From: Veillonellales bacterium
GTDB taxonomy: Bacteria; Bacillota; Negativicutes; JAAYSF01
NCBI GenBank assembly: GCA_039680175.1
Contig: JBDKTO010000011.1
Coordinates: 1-64,000 of the forward strand
Direction: 5' to 3'
DNA: 64,000 nt
The position numbers and the translations under genes were made by a program. Each line of letters opens with the position of its first letter. Positions within the stretch are counted from its first letter, which is position 1. The notes beneath the pieces were generated by a model. That model had not been told where the DNA came from, searched no databases, and saw only the letters and a program-made list of their open reading frames with translations. Positions 1 through 9,034 of the stretch are shown here, piece by piece.

Positions 1-570
1 GGTGATGGGATCACCGGTTTTAAACCGGGCTCCCCCGCCATTCACCACAGTGATGTCGGGATGATAGGCCGCCAATGCATTTTCAACTTCCGGACAATAA
101 ATGGTATCGCCTGCAATATATAAAGAAGGCTCCCCTTTTACTTGCAATACATAGCCCGAAACAGGCGCCATCCGCCTGCCGATTTCTCCGCTGCCATGCT
201 GCCCGCCTGTACGAATGATCTGGATACCTTCCCATACAGCCGTTTCATGAATCGGAACAACGTTGGTAAACCCCAAGCCCGCCAGCTTTGTCTCATCGGC
301 AGGCTGGCATAACACCGGTTTATCCTTCGGCAGCTTTTCGGCAGCCGCATCGTCAAAATGATCCTTGTGCGTATGGGTTAGCAATACCCCGTCGATCTGT
401 TCTAAATAGTCAACCGGTGCGGCCAGCTCTACCAAGGGATTGCGCCGGTCGTTAGCAGAATTAACAATAGGAGGCATTGTTCCCTTGTCGCCCAGCATTG
501 GATCAACCAATAACGTTTTCCCACCCAGATGAACCAATAAGGTTGCATGTCTTACTAATCGGATATCCAT
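1..570 (-). CDS. MBL-fold metal-dependent hydrolase (3' end cut by window)
   Basis: The frame is open from an ATG at 570 to the window edge, so the C-terminus is missing. The start follows a GAAAGG ribosome site. The protein opens MDIRLVRHATLLVHLGGKTL and carries the metallo-beta-lactamase signature HTHKDH at residues 66-71 (H66, H68, D70, H71), the dinuclear zinc site. This type resembles the UlaG/L-ascorbate-6-phosphate-lactonase-like MBL hydrolases annotated as unspecified Zn-dependent hydrolases. There is no signal peptide, so it is probably cytoplasmic. The substrate cannot be inferred. The next gene upstream in its direction (622-1521) has the same orientation with a 51-base gap. Confidence 0.85.
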   Translation of the reverse strand, partial: MDIRLVRHATLLVHLGGKTLLVDPMLGDKGTMPPIVNSANDRRNPLVELAAPVDYLEQIDGVLLTHTHKDHFDDAAAEKLPKDKPVLCQPADETKLAGLGFTNVVPIHETAVWEGIQIIRTGGQHGSGEIGRRMAPVSGYVLQVKGEPSLYIAGDTIYCPEVENALAAYHPDITVVNGGGARFKTGDPIT

Positions 571-621
571 CTTATCACTGCCTTTCTATTCCAATTAATA
601 TATGCCGGTTTAGACACCACC

Positions 622-1521
622 TTATTCCCCGGCGGCGTCATGGATATACGGAATATTCAAGGTATCTAAAAACTTTTCAAACAAGGGCAGCCAAATCGGA
701 ATCGTCGCGGAACTAGGGAAAAAGGTATGCCCGTCTTTTCTAAAGGCAGGCAATAAATAAAACTCCGCCTTTCCGCCGGCTTCTACAAAGGAGTCAAACA
801 TTCTCTTGGAAATGGCAGGAGGAAAATAAGAGTCATTCTCGGTATAAAGCCAAATCATCGGCACTTTTGCGTCCCGTCCATAGGCCGAATACGTACTGAT
901 CAGGTATTGTTCATCATAAACCGTCCAAATATCAGGATTGACGGTATCCGGGTGACGCAGTCCGCCGGCAAAGTTAACCACCCCTGCCAAACCGGGAATA
1001 TTTTTTGTGGCAGAAGCGACCGCTATGAGACCGCCACACGACTGTCCCATAATAATTGTGTGCTTGCTGTCCACATAGGATTTTTGCTGCATAAACCGGA
1101 CGGTCTCAACAACATCCTTTGTCCCTTCCAGTCCGGTCTTATATATCGTCGCCGCCTTCGAATACTCTGCATCCGGTCCTTCGGAAAGACCGTACCCGCG
1201 CCGTACCGCCAGCACAACAACAAAACCTTTTTTGGCCAAAGTCTCGGCTTGAATTTTATAATAATCGACGAGCTCCGCTTTCTTCCGTTCTTCCGCTTTC
1301 GTTGACCGGCCATGATTCAGCACAATAAGGGGATATACACCGTCATCGCTTGGCCGGTAAATCTTTGCATCCAGATTATAAATCATACCGTCAATCTTCG
1401 CAGGAATTTTAGTATATTCCTCGCTGATATCAGAAGCAAATACAAGGGAAGGGCTCAGCAGCAAGCTGCATACTATACCAAGAAGCAGGCATAGTCTCTT
1501 ATTTGCGTTCGCGATAAACAT
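622..1521 (-). CDS. Secreted alpha/beta hydrolase (dienelactone hydrolase/acetylhydrolase-like)
   Basis: A 299-residue protein whose N-terminus (residues 1-30) is a clear signal peptide ending VFAS. The nucleophile elbow G-Q-S-C-G-G gives Ser161. A catalytic Asp is likely in the segment LYTENDSYFPP (about 230) and the His in KDGHTFF near the C-terminus. The early segment LIVLNHGRS fits the oxyanion-hole region of alpha/beta hydrolases. It probably acts outside the cytoplasmic membrane on an ester, but the substrate is unknown. The ATG at 1521 has AGGAGG eight bases upstream. The second Cys next to the nucleophile (GQSCGG) is typical of the dienelactone-hydrolase-like group. Confidence 0.85.
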   Translation of the reverse strand: MFIANANKRLCLLLGIVCSLLLSPSLVFASDISEEYTKIPAKIDGMIYNLDAKIYRPSDDGVYPLIVLNHGRSTKAEERKKAELVDYYKIQAETLAKKGFVVVLAVRRGYGLSEGPDAEYSKAATIYKTGLEGTKDVVETVRFMQQKSYVDSKHTIIMGQSCGGLIAVASATKNIPGLAGVVNFAGGLRHPDTVNPDIWTVYDEQYLISTYSAYGRDAKVPMIWLYTENDSYFPPAISKRMFDSFVEAGGKAEFYLLPAFRKDGHTFFPSSATIPIWLPLFEKFLDTLNIPYIHDAAGE

Positions 1522-1569
1522 CGTAACACGCCTCCTATACTAAGTTTTATGGACGGATATCCGCCTTAC

Positions 1570-1947
1570 CTACATTTTGCTTACTTGTTTGAGGGCTCCT
1601 GCTTCTGCCACCGGTTTCCGGGACGGCGCCGTAATACCAAGCGGCGTCATAGCCGCAAAATAGTAGCCTTGCTTTGTGAAACCCACATACTCTGATTTTG
1701 CCCTTTGCGGTTTACTTTTATTTTTCCCTATTATAAACTTACCATAAACGATGAAGCTTGCCAGACTGATTTCGTGCTGCGTAAAAAATTTTTCGTCAAA
1801 CCATCTTAAAAAAATAAAATAGCGACCATGTCCGGTGAACCCACCATCATCCGCCACCAGTGCCTCACGACTGCCGCTTTTGCAGCCGGCACCGTTTGCA
1901 TCAGACATCGGTTTGAGCTTGATTGGCTTTTCCTGACAAATGTTCAA
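1570..1947 (-). other. Doubtful 125-aa ORF filling the gap before the alpha/beta hydrolase
   Basis: The stretch 1522-1900 has no convincing gene. One open frame of 125 codons crosses it and overlaps the 3' end of the flavoprotein gene by 47 bases. Neither its first ATG (1947) nor the internal one has a ribosome-binding site. The protein resembles no family I know, has no clear hydrophobic segment, and is basic in the middle. It could be a decayed gene, a species-specific gene or chance. I would not annotate it without conservation in relatives. Confidence 0.2.
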
Positions 1948-2380
1948 TGTTTATCCGGAAAACCACCGTCTTATCACCGGCATGAGCCGCATACAGTTTT
2001 CCCTGTTCCTGATAATCAGGGGAATATTTTTGGACGAATAACAGCAAGGCATTCATTTTTTCTTCACCAACTGCCTCGCTCATTTTGCCCAGAGCAATCA
2101 CACTTCTATATCCCATGCTGAATTTTTCCGGCAGAGGCCGGGCTTCTTCCACCACACAGAAACTGACTTTATTATCATGACGGACATGATTTAATTTTTG
2201 GCCTTCCAATGCCCAGTGAAAATAAACCCGGTTCTCCGAATAAACATAACTTAACGGTACTCCATAGGCATAACCGCTTTCACTGTTGAGCGACAGCACA
2301 CCATATGTTCCCGTTTTTAATATTTCTTTTGCCGCGGACTCATTCAATTTTCTGTCTTTCCTGCGCATATCCTGACTCAT
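1901..2380 (-). CDS. Pyridoxamine 5'-phosphate oxidase family flavoprotein (Nim-like)
   Basis: The protein is 159 residues from the ATG at 2380, which has a strong CAAGGAGGG site; an in-frame ATG 25 codons earlier has none. The fold is the FMN-binding split barrel of the PNPOx-like family. Segments TGTYGVLSLNSESGYAYGVPLSYVY and the later HWALEGQKLNHVRHDNKVSF match the pattern of 5-nitroimidazole-resistance (NimA) proteins and related reductases. Such proteins bind FMN, or heme in some relatives, in the cytoplasm and reduce nitro or other small aromatic compounds. It stands alone, divergent from the MFS transporter at 2572. The exact substrate is inferred only by family. Confidence 0.85.
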   Translation of the reverse strand: MSQDMRRKDRKLNESAAKEILKTGTYGVLSLNSESGYAYGVPLSYVYSENRVYFHWALEGQKLNHVRHDNKVSFCVVEEARPLPEKFSMGYRSVIALGKMSEAVGEEKMNALLLFVQKYSPDYQEQGKLYAAHAGDKTVVFRINIEHLSGKANQAQTDV

Positions 2381-2571
2381 GCTGTTCCCTCCTTGCGTAA
2401 TTACAGAGTTATATTTGATTTGAAGTATATCACTGCAGCAAAAAAAAATCTTCAAAAAAAGCCAAACTGATCATACCAATTAAAAAAATGCGACAAAATA
2501 TTGTTATCACACTGCGCTTGCCCTAAAATGAAAGTAAAGCTGTAAATTGGAACAAGAGATGGGGGACCTAC

Positions 2572-3942
2572 ATGGGCTTTAATATTTCACTGGAAACATC
2601 CGTGCTGGCTGTTGTGATGATAACATCCTTCCTCGCCCCCTTTATGGGCAGCGCAATCAATCTTGCCATACCGGCCATTGGGGCTGAATTCGGCGGCAGC
2701 ACTCTGATTCTCAGTTGGGTAGTATCCGGTTATTTGCTTGCCTCGGCGGCATTTTTACTTCCTTTCGGCCGACTGGCTGATATCGTCGGTCGAAAAAAGA
2801 TTCTGCTTACGGGTATTTTTTTATTTACTTGCTTTGCGCTCCTAGCCGGAATGGCCTGGTCAATGGAATCGCTTCTTTTCTTCCGACTCGGACAGGGAAT
2901 GGCTACCTCCATGATTTTCAGCACTGGAATGGCTATTATTACGTCAGTATATCCGTCTCATAAGCGAGGACGTGCCATAGGATTAAACGCTTCCGCCGTC
3001 TATGTCGGCTTATCCCTGGGGCCTGTGATTGGCGGTTTTATGACTCACTATCTCGGCTGGCGAAGTATTTTCTATTTTGCCGCCTTGGCCGGTATTTTTG
3101 CAGCGCTCATTTGTGTTTGGCGGCTGAACGGCGAGTGGGCGGACGCCAAAGGCGAACACTTCGATTTCACAGGCAGTGCTTGCTATATTGTTGCCGTAAC
3201 CGCAATGCTGTACGGTCTTTCCGCCGCATCGAACAGCATTTGGGGAAAAGGCTCCCTGGGAGTAGGCCTGGCATTCACTGCTATCTTTCTCGTTTATGAA
3301 GCAAAACAGGAGTATCCCATTTTTCATGTAAATCTTTTCCGCCGAAATACCGTTTTTGCCTTATCCAATCTCGCTGCCATGATCAATTACAGCGCCACCT
3401 TTGCCGTTGGTTTTCTGGTGTCGCTGTTTCTCCAGACGATCGCAGGCTATGATGCCCATGTATCCGGTATGATTCTATTATCCCAGCCGCTGATTATGGC
3501 TGTCTTCTCTCCCTTCACCGGTGCCCTTTCCGATCGGATTGAGCCGCGTATTGTTGCATCCTGCGGAATGGGGACCAGCACTTTGGGACTGTTTGCCTTT
3601 ACCTTTGTCACCCCCCAGACATCTCCCTGGCTGGTTATCGCCAACCTGATCATTATCGGCCTGGGATTTGCCCTGTTCGCCTCACCCAACAATAATGCCA
3701 TCATGGGATCTGTAGAAAAAATTTTTTATGGCGTCGCCGCCTCTACCCTGTCCACCGCACGACTTTTCGGACAGGCAATCAGTATGGCCATCGTCTCGCT
3801 GGTGCTATCCGTTTATTTAGGCGATGCCAGCCTTTCTCCCGAGCACTCCGCTTTGCTGATGACCAGCTTTCGTTCAGCGTTTATCATATTTACGGTTCTT
3901 TGCCTCGGCGGTGTATTCGCGTCACTGGCAAGAGGAAAATGA
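2572..3942 (+). CDS. MFS transporter, DHA2-like drug/proton antiporter
   Basis: This 456-residue integral membrane protein is built almost entirely of hydrophobic helices, consistent with 12-14 membrane spans. The loop after helix 2 holds the MFS motif A, GRLADIVGRKK (about residues 66-76). Motif C-like glycines occur in helix 5 (YVGLSLGPVIGGFMTHYLGWRSIF), which marks drug/H+ antiporters. It likely exports a toxic compound using the proton gradient. The ATG at 2572 follows a GGGGG ribosome site. It is divergent from the Nim-like flavoprotein, so both may answer one stress. Its substrate is unknown. Confidence 0.85.
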   Translation: MGFNISLETSVLAVVMITSFLAPFMGSAINLAIPAIGAEFGGSTLILSWVVSGYLLASAAFLLPFGRLADIVGRKKILLTGIFLFTCFALLAGMAWSMESLLFFRLGQGMATSMIFSTGMAIITSVYPSHKRGRAIGLNASAVYVGLSLGPVIGGFMTHYLGWRSIFYFAALAGIFAALICVWRLNGEWADAKGEHFDFTGSACYIVAVTAMLYGLSAASNSIWGKGSLGVGLAFTAIFLVYEAKQEYPIFHVNLFRRNTVFALSNLAAMINYSATFAVGFLVSLFLQTIAGYDAHVSGMILLSQPLIMAVFSPFTGALSDRIEPRIVASCGMGTSTLGLFAFTFVTPQTSPWLVIANLIIIGLGFALFASPNNNAIMGSVEKIFYGVAASTLSTARLFGQAISMAIVSLVLSVYLGDASLSPEHSALLMTSFRSAFIIFTVLCLGGVFASLARGK

Positions 3943-3963
3943 AGAACCCGTAGGGGAAAAATG

Positions 3964-4581
3964 CTATCTCCCGACGGCTATTAAACTGAATATCCCGAAT
4001 CCCGCGATGACAGTCCCGGAAAGCCGGTTGACCCAAAGAAGCTTTCCGGTATCAAATTTTGACCGAAGCAGATTCACGCCTCCACTTAATGTCAGCCACC
4101 AGAGCATCGACCCAATGAAAACACCTACGACCATAAATGCGGCCAATCCATAGCCTCCATCAATTGTCCCGACCCCCATCCCGGCAAATACAGCGGCAAA
4201 AGACAAGATCGTCATGGGATTGGCCAGTGTTAACAACACTGTCGAGCCGTACGCCTGGAAAAACTTTTGCCCACCCGCTTGTACGGCAGTTTCAGCCGGA
4301 TAGGAAGTAAAAGTGGTATAGCCCAGGTAAAGTAAAAAAAATCCGCCGATAAGGCGCAAATAAACTTGGTAATCCAGTAAAAACGCAGAAACAGCCGTCA
4401 CGCCGAAGGCAGCGATGCCGCCATAGATCCCATCGGCTGTCGCCGCTCCCATACCGGAAATAAAACCGTTCAGCATACCGTAAGCCAAAGTCCGACGGAT
4501 GCAGAGAATCCCGATCGGTCCAACCGGCGCGGCTATCGAAAAACCCAAAACCACTCCCTTCAGCAGAAAAAAGAATTCCAT
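3964..4581 (-). CDS. LysE/RhtB-family amino acid exporter
   Basis: A 205-residue membrane protein of LysE length and topology (about six spans). The N-terminal segment FSIAAPVGPIGILCIRRTLAYG is the family signature, followed by SGMGAATADGIYG. Members expel basic, neutral or hydroxylated amino acids from the cytoplasm. The ATG at 4581 has GAGAGGG upstream. It ends 22 bases from the convergent MFS gene and starts 36 bases after the phosphotriesterase-like gene, in the same orientation, so the two may be cotranscribed. The substrate is not predictable from the sequence. Confidence 0.88.
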   Translation of the reverse strand: MEFFFLLKGVVLGFSIAAPVGPIGILCIRRTLAYGMLNGFISGMGAATADGIYGGIAAFGVTAVSAFLLDYQVYLRLIGGFFLLYLGYTTFTSYPAETAVQAGGQKFFQAYGSTVLLTLANPMTILSFAAVFAGMGVGTIDGGYGLAAFMVVGVFIGSMLWWLTLSGGVNLLRSKFDTGKLLWVNRLSGTVIAGFGIFSLIAVGR

Positions 4582-4617
4582 CGGTTTTTACCCTCTCTCC
4601 ATTTTAAATGACATCTC

Positions 4618-5724
4618 CTAAAAGGCCAAAATACGAGCTGGATTTTCTACCGTTATCTTATTTATATCCTTGTCAGTCACACCGCATTTTTTCAGTGCCG
4701 GGATAATGAAATCAGCCATACGCCTATACCCTTCTCCCCCGCCTCGACGAGTGGCCAGCTTGGTAAATACATCGTTCCCGATAACCAATTGCCCCGCGTA
4801 GCCATCCCGAATCAAAGCCACTAACCCTGCTAAAGTATACCAGTCCGGATAATGGGCAATTCCCAACGGTTCGTTATCCGCTTCAAATCCGAGAGGAGTA
4901 AACGAAAGAACAAAGCCCCGCGCCAGCAATTCCCGGTGCAGGCTGATATCAAACGGCACCCGTCCAGGATTGTTCACCAATTCTTCAATGGAAAGTGCGC
5001 CCATTAGCAACTGGACGTGACACAAGATCGTCCTTTCAGGAATACACCCGCCTTGTAAAAGTGGGTTAACTATATTCTGCCGCACCTCATCCCCAGTGAC
5101 ATCCGGCCCCAGATGAACTTGCAGTGACAAACCGGTTTCACCGGCAACAGCCGCGGCCGCGCGCAAATATTCATCCAGCTGCCGGGTATATCCTTCATAA
5201 GCTGCCTTAATATGTCCGGGGAAAATCCCGGTATCACCTACCCCCTGGGTGATCTCACGACGCAGAAATTTAACAAACAGTTTAAAGTTCATCGTACGAT
5301 AATGAATTGGCCAGGTATCTTCTGCATACAGTCCGGTGGATACTACAATATGCACCCCGGTATTTTCAGCGATCCGCCGTATGGCGATCACGTCTTTCGG
5401 TGAACTTCGAATCCCCGGCGCGCTCACTTCGACGATGGAACAGCCGCCGCCGGCTTTAAAATCGGCGACTTCGGCAGTCATTACCCGCTCGTCATCCAAC
5501 TTCATGTTGTCTAACGATAACACTATGTTATGCCGCAAAGCTGAACGATTCTTCAGCGTCAGCCGCTCTGCCGGCTTTACGGCGTCTCGGCTGGGGACAA
5601 AACAAAGTTTTCCGGCTCGATGGCGAAACATGGAGCAGTCCGAAAGAACATGTTCATGCATAGAGGTAACCCCAAGCTGCTCCGGTGTGATCGGCCCACA
5701 TACCGTCATGATCCTTTGTGGCAT
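4618..5724 (-). CDS. Phosphotriesterase-related (Php family) metal hydrolase
   Basis: A 368-residue amidohydrolase-superfamily protein. The N-terminus ITPEQLGVTSMHEHVLSD contains the HxH metal ligands of the phosphotriesterase-related family. Later metal-site segments are visible at LQVHLGPD, ILCHVQLLMG and VIGNDVFTK (terminal Asp). Family members are lactonases or carboxyl-ester hydrolases rather than true phosphotriesterases, and physiological substrates are mostly unknown. No signal peptide is present. The start at 5724 is preceded by GGGAGGAG. It lies upstream of the LysE exporter on the same strand. Convergent neighbours on the right are far away (283 bases without a gene). Confidence 0.85.
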   Translation of the reverse strand: MPQRIMTVCGPITPEQLGVTSMHEHVLSDCSMFRHRAGKLCFVPSRDAVKPAERLTLKNRSALRHNIVLSLDNMKLDDERVMTAEVADFKAGGGCSIVEVSAPGIRSSPKDVIAIRRIAENTGVHIVVSTGLYAEDTWPIHYRTMNFKLFVKFLRREITQGVGDTGIFPGHIKAAYEGYTRQLDEYLRAAAAVAGETGLSLQVHLGPDVTGDEVRQNIVNPLLQGGCIPERTILCHVQLLMGALSIEELVNNPGRVPFDISLHRELLARGFVLSFTPLGFEADNEPLGIAHYPDWYTLAGLVALIRDGYAGQLVIGNDVFTKLATRRGGGEGYRRMADFIIPALKKCGVTDKDINKITVENPARILAF

Positions 5725-6007
5725 TTTATTACTCCTCCCATTAAACTAGAAATACAAGAGCACTTCACAGGAGCAACCACGATGATCGAAAACTAACATC
5801 TGAAACTGCTTAGACGGTTGGTCTGCGTATGGTAATCGTATGCTTATCAGAGGAAGGCGCCTACCCGGTATTATTATATGCTTATGGCAACATCAGAGGA
5901 ACGTCTTCTAAACATTGTCTATTCATACCGGAAATACATCATCATTTTAGGAAATTTGCAAGGAGCATGGAAAAGTGGCAAAGCACAACCGGTTCTTTGT
6001 TTCTTGC

Positions 6008-6499
6008 TTAAAGAACAAGTGTCATATCAAACCAGCGCGCTCCACCGTGGGTTGATTGGGAGACTCCGTTATTCACATAGCCAAATGACTCATAGTAATG
6101 GACCAAACGTTCCTTGCACGTCAAAATAACATTTTCCCGGCCGGTGTCCCTGGCCAATTGAATAAAACGATTCATTAACTTAGCGGCAATTCCCTGGCGC
6201 CGGCATTCGGGAATTACATCCAGGCCAAAAACAGTTAAATTCATTCCCTCCGGTGTATGGTGCGCGGTCGTATAAAACATTTCGTCGTAAATAACAGGGC
6301 TGTCCGTGACGCATCCGTTGATAAACCCGATCAGTACGCCATCCGCTTCCGCTACCAAAAAACATTCCGGAAAAGCAGCGATTCTTTCCTTGAAGGACTC
6401 CCATGGCGCTGCTTCTGCTTCAGGGAAACAAAGTGCTTCTATTGCCGCTACACGATCCAAATCTTCCGACTGAACACCGCGAATTGTTACTGTTGTCAT
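6008..6499 (-). CDS. GNAT-family N-acetyltransferase
   Basis: The start is placed at the ATG at 6499 (163 residues) because GAGG lies nine bases before it; two in-frame ATGs further up (6514 and 6523) fit the ribosome site less well. The acetyl-CoA binding motif A is seen as FGLDVIPECRRQGIAAKLMNRFI (about 93-115), with motif B-like YYESFGYVN near the end. It transfers an acetyl group to an unknown amine. The gene is isolated between non-coding stretches. The family is certain; the substrate is not. Confidence 0.88.
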   Translation of the reverse strand: MTTVTIRGVQSEDLDRVAAIEALCFPEAEAAPWESFKERIAAFPECFLVAEADGVLIGFINGCVTDSPVIYDEMFYTTAHHTPEGMNLTVFGLDVIPECRRQGIAAKLMNRFIQLARDTGRENVILTCKERLVHYYESFGYVNNGVSQSTHGGARWFDMTLVL

Positions 6500-6727
6500 C
6501 TTGTATCGCCTCATACTCTCCACTTATTTAGTAAAGCAGCCGAAAACCCGTTCATCGGGCAAATGTCCACGCTGTTCTTCATTATAGCATAAATACCTGA
6601 ATCCGAAATTATAAAATATACAGACCATCTCAATAAAGGGTTCCCGTATTTTATCGCGAAGTATTTCTAGATTTATTTGCTGTCAGAAAGAATATCTTGG
6701 TTAAAAAAGGAGTGGTGATTCACCATC

Positions 6728-8005
6728 ATGAAATTAGTTTCAAAAGATTATTTATTTTCCATAATTTTGTTAGGCTCTGTTCTTTTAGGCGGAGTAATCG
6801 GGGTGATTTTAGGTCCAAAGGCTTCCGTTCTCAAGCCATTCGGCGATTTATTCCTGAATTTATTATTTATGATCATTGTACCGATGGTGTTTTTCAGCAT
6901 TGCTTCGGCCATAGCATCGATGGGAGAAATGAAGCGCTTAGGTAAAATCATGGGAAGCATTATTTTGGTTTTCTTTATCACGGCTTTGATTGCGGCTTCA
7001 CTGGGTCTTGTTGTTACTTTGTTGATGAATCCAACAGAAGGGATCAATTATGCCTCTTTACAAAGTATCGTTCAGGCTGATCAAAGCAGCCCGGACAAAG
7101 TAAAACAAGCCGGCATTCTGGAACAGCTCGTGAAAACCTTTACAGTATCCGATTTCCCGGCTGTTTTGTCTAAAACGCATATTTTACCCTTGATTGTTTT
7201 AGCCGCTTTAACTGGTCTTTCCACTGCATTGGTGGGAGAAGACGCACGTCCTGTGGCCTCCTTTTTATCAGCAGCAACCCAAGTCATGATGAAGCTGGTC
7301 CAGATTATTATGTATTATGCACCGATTGGCCTGGGAGCTTATTTTGCTAATGTGGTCGGCGAACTGGGTACACAAATCTTACACGGATACTTACAGACTT
7401 TTATTACTTATATAGTTTTGAGCGTTATCTATTACTTTGGCTTTTTTACTTTGTATGCCTATATTGCTGCCGGAAGGAAAGGGATCGTGGCTTTCTGGCA
7501 CAATGCGGTAACCCCTTCAGTTACGGCGCTTGCCACTTGCTCAAGTGCCGCTTCAATTCCGATTAATTTAGTGGCGACCAAGGCGATCGGCGTACCGAAA
7601 GATATGGTGGAAACAATTATTCCTTTAGGTGCCAATATTCATAAAGACGGCTCTGTTTTTGGCGGCGTGTTAAAAATCACTTTCTTATTTGGCCTTTTGG
7701 GAATGGATATGAGCAGTTTATCTACCTGCGCGGGAATTATTGGCGTATCTTTCTTAGTGGGAGCGGTCATGGGAGCCATCCCGGGAGGCGGCATGATTGG
7801 TGAAATGCTGATTATCAGTGTTTACGGATTTTCTCCCGAGGTTCTTCCCATCATCGCAGTCATCAGCACCATCATCGATGCTCCGGCAACGTTGTTAAAT
7901 TCTACAGGCAATGTAGTTTGTTCAATGCTCATTGCCAGAATAGTAGAAGGAAAAGATTGGCTTATTAAAGGTTATGATAAGCCGGAAGCTCAACCGCTCA
8001 GCTAG
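6728..8005 (+). CDS. Dicarboxylate/amino acid:cation symporter (DAACS family)
   Basis: A 425-residue membrane protein with the DAACS hallmarks: a serine-rich re-entrant loop TCSSAASIPINL (about 274-285), then PLGANIHKDGSVFGG, and a second loop in VISTIIDAPATLLNSTGNVV that carries the substrate-binding Asp/Asn residues. It imports an acidic or small neutral amino acid or C4-dicarboxylate with Na+ or H+. The ATG at 6728 is the first possible start (an in-frame stop lies just upstream). The ribosome site AAGGAG sits 15 bases away, but the spacer GGTGATTCACC can fold into a small hairpin that would shorten the distance. Confidence 0.9.
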   Translation: MKLVSKDYLFSIILLGSVLLGGVIGVILGPKASVLKPFGDLFLNLLFMIIVPMVFFSIASAIASMGEMKRLGKIMGSIILVFFITALIAASLGLVVTLLMNPTEGINYASLQSIVQADQSSPDKVKQAGILEQLVKTFTVSDFPAVLSKTHILPLIVLAALTGLSTALVGEDARPVASFLSAATQVMMKLVQIIMYYAPIGLGAYFANVVGELGTQILHGYLQTFITYIVLSVIYYFGFFTLYAYIAAGRKGIVAFWHNAVTPSVTALATCSSAASIPINLVATKAIGVPKDMVETIIPLGANIHKDGSVFGGVLKITFLFGLLGMDMSSLSTCAGIIGVSFLVGAVMGAIPGGGMIGEMLIISVYGFSPEVLPIIAVISTIIDAPATLLNSTGNVVCSMLIARIVEGKDWLIKGYDKPEAQPLS

Positions 8006-8038
8006 CGTACCGCAGGGCTTGAACGTATCACGTCACGA

Positions 8039-8080
8039 AACCGGACATTGTCTTATAAAGACATGTCCGGTTCCGTTTTC
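8039..8080 (+). terminator. Rho-independent terminator after the DAACS symporter
   Basis: AACCGGACA pairs with TGTCCGGTT, with GTC/GAC continuing inward around a TTATAAA loop; a short T-rich tail (CCGTTTTC) follows. It lies 34 bases past the symporter stop. Confidence 0.75.
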
Positions 8081-8111
8081 CCTTTCTATTGTCACTTAAT
8101 TTTATCCTAAT

Positions 8112-8149
8112 CGCAAGTTGGGAGCGAAAAGAACGTCCCCTTGATTCGA
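8112..8149 (+). repeat. Diverged dispersed repeat with GAACGTCCCCT core, copy 1
   Basis: The stretch contains GCAAG, then GAACGTCCCCT and TTCGAGG. A related arrangement (GCAAG, AAAATGAACGTCCCCT, TTGAGG) occurs at 41735-41770. The right end, CGAGGTG, seems to provide the ribosome site of yigZ. Known GGGGACGTTC-type dispersed repeats in bacteria resemble this, but two diverged copies are weak evidence. Confidence 0.35.
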
Positions 8150-8160
8150 GGTGTATATAA

Positions 8161-8799
8161 TTGATAGCAAATTATTATACGGTAAAAGGCTACAGTGAAA
8201 GTGAATTTAAAATCAATAAATCGCGGTTTATCACCTATGTAAATCGAATAGAAACAGAAAGTGATGCCGCCCAATTTATTGATCAAATAAAGAAAAAACA
8301 TTGGAACGCCACACACAATTGTTCTGCCTATACGCTGGGCGACCAGGATCAGCAGCAAAAAGCCGACGACGACGGCGAGCCATCCGGTACTGCCGGTCGA
8401 CCCATTTTAGAGGTTATCAAAAAAGCTGCGGTAAAAAATACTGTTATTGTTGTTACCCGCTATTTCGGCGGCATCAAATTAGGCACAGGCGGCTTAATCC
8501 GGGCCTATGGCAAAGCTGCCGCCAACGGCCTGCTGACATCCGGTCTGGTTGAACGGGTGCTGCACACCCGTCTGGCGATTTGCCTGGACTATGCGCTGCA
8601 AGGCAGTGTGGAAAATAGCTTGCGTACCGGTGGATACATTATTGAAAATAAAAAATTCGCTGAAAAAGTAACTTTGATTACTCTGGTCAAATATGGCGAA
8701 GAAGCAGCGTTTGCAAAAAAAATCTGTGATTTGACGGCGGATCGGGCAAGCATACGCCACTTAGAGCCGGCCTATGCGGAAATCCCAGTAAATCCTTAA
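8161..8799 (+). CDS. yigZ: YigZ/IMPACT family protein
   Basis: A 212-residue protein of typical YigZ length. The start is TTG at 8161, with GAGGTG eight bases before; no better start exists. The N-terminal UPF0029 (IMPACT) domain includes SRFITYVNRIETESDAAQF, then the signature GEPSGTAGRPILEVI and the glycine-rich TRYFGGIKLGTGGLIRAYG (residues about 77-117). The C-terminal DUF1949-like ferredoxin-fold part follows. The family is linked to translation control in eukaryotes; the bacterial role is unclear. The gene stands alone, with its own terminator downstream, shared with the converging iron operon. Confidence 0.9.
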   Translation: MIANYYTVKGYSESEFKINKSRFITYVNRIETESDAAQFIDQIKKKHWNATHNCSAYTLGDQDQQQKADDDGEPSGTAGRPILEVIKKAAVKNTVIVVTRYFGGIKLGTGGLIRAYGKAAANGLLTSGLVERVLHTRLAICLDYALQGSVENSLRTGGYIIENKKFAEKVTLITLVKYGEEAAFAKKICDLTADRASIRHLEPAYAEIPVNP

Positions 8800-8822
8800 C
8801 GCGATTAAACTTTCTTTAACAT

Positions 8823-8866
8823 AAATCAGACAAACCTGCACCACAGCACGGTTTGTCTGATTTTTA
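8823..8866. terminator. Bidirectional terminator between yigZ and the feo operon
   Basis: ATCAGACAAACC pairs with GGTTTGTCTGAT (8825-8836 with 8850-8861) and is flanked by A-rich and T-rich runs, so it can stop transcription both ways. It overlaps the last codon of the small feo-associated gene by a few bases. Confidence 0.85.
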
Positions 8867-9016
8867 TTTTTTATTCTTTTTATCGCCGCAACAGCTTTTA
8901 TTGCTGCAGCCGGAAGCGCAAGAGCACTGGTTTTCCCCGTTGGCTTCCTTCCACAGCATCCGGACTACGTAATATACAGCTGCAGCACCGATGGCCGCAA
9001 GTACAGCCGTTTCCAT
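8864..9016 (-). CDS. FeoB-associated Cys-rich membrane peptide
   Basis: This 50-codon gene encodes a short protein with one N-terminal membrane span (METAVLAAIGAAAVYYVVRM) and a lysine- and cysteine-rich tail with CSCASGC and SCCGDKK, five Cys in all. This layout matches the small FeoB-associated Cys-rich membrane proteins found after feoB in many anaerobes. It starts 18 bases after the feoB stop, behind GGAGATGG. It probably helps FeoB handle ferrous iron at the membrane, but no biochemical role is established that I know of. Confidence 0.85.
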   Translation of the reverse strand: METAVLAAIGAAAVYYVVRMLWKEANGENQCSCASGCSNKSCCGDKKNKK

Positions 9017-9034
9017 TCAAACCATCTCCTTATT

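Noticed and set aside
1828-2121. Plus-strand ORF over the flavoprotein gene
   Set aside because: Antisense shadow of the well-supported split-barrel gene; no ribosome site.
5829-6129. Open frames in the plus strand between the phosphotriesterase-like gene and the GNAT gene
   Set aside because: No ribosome site, and the longer one runs antisense into the GNAT gene; the protein has no family features.
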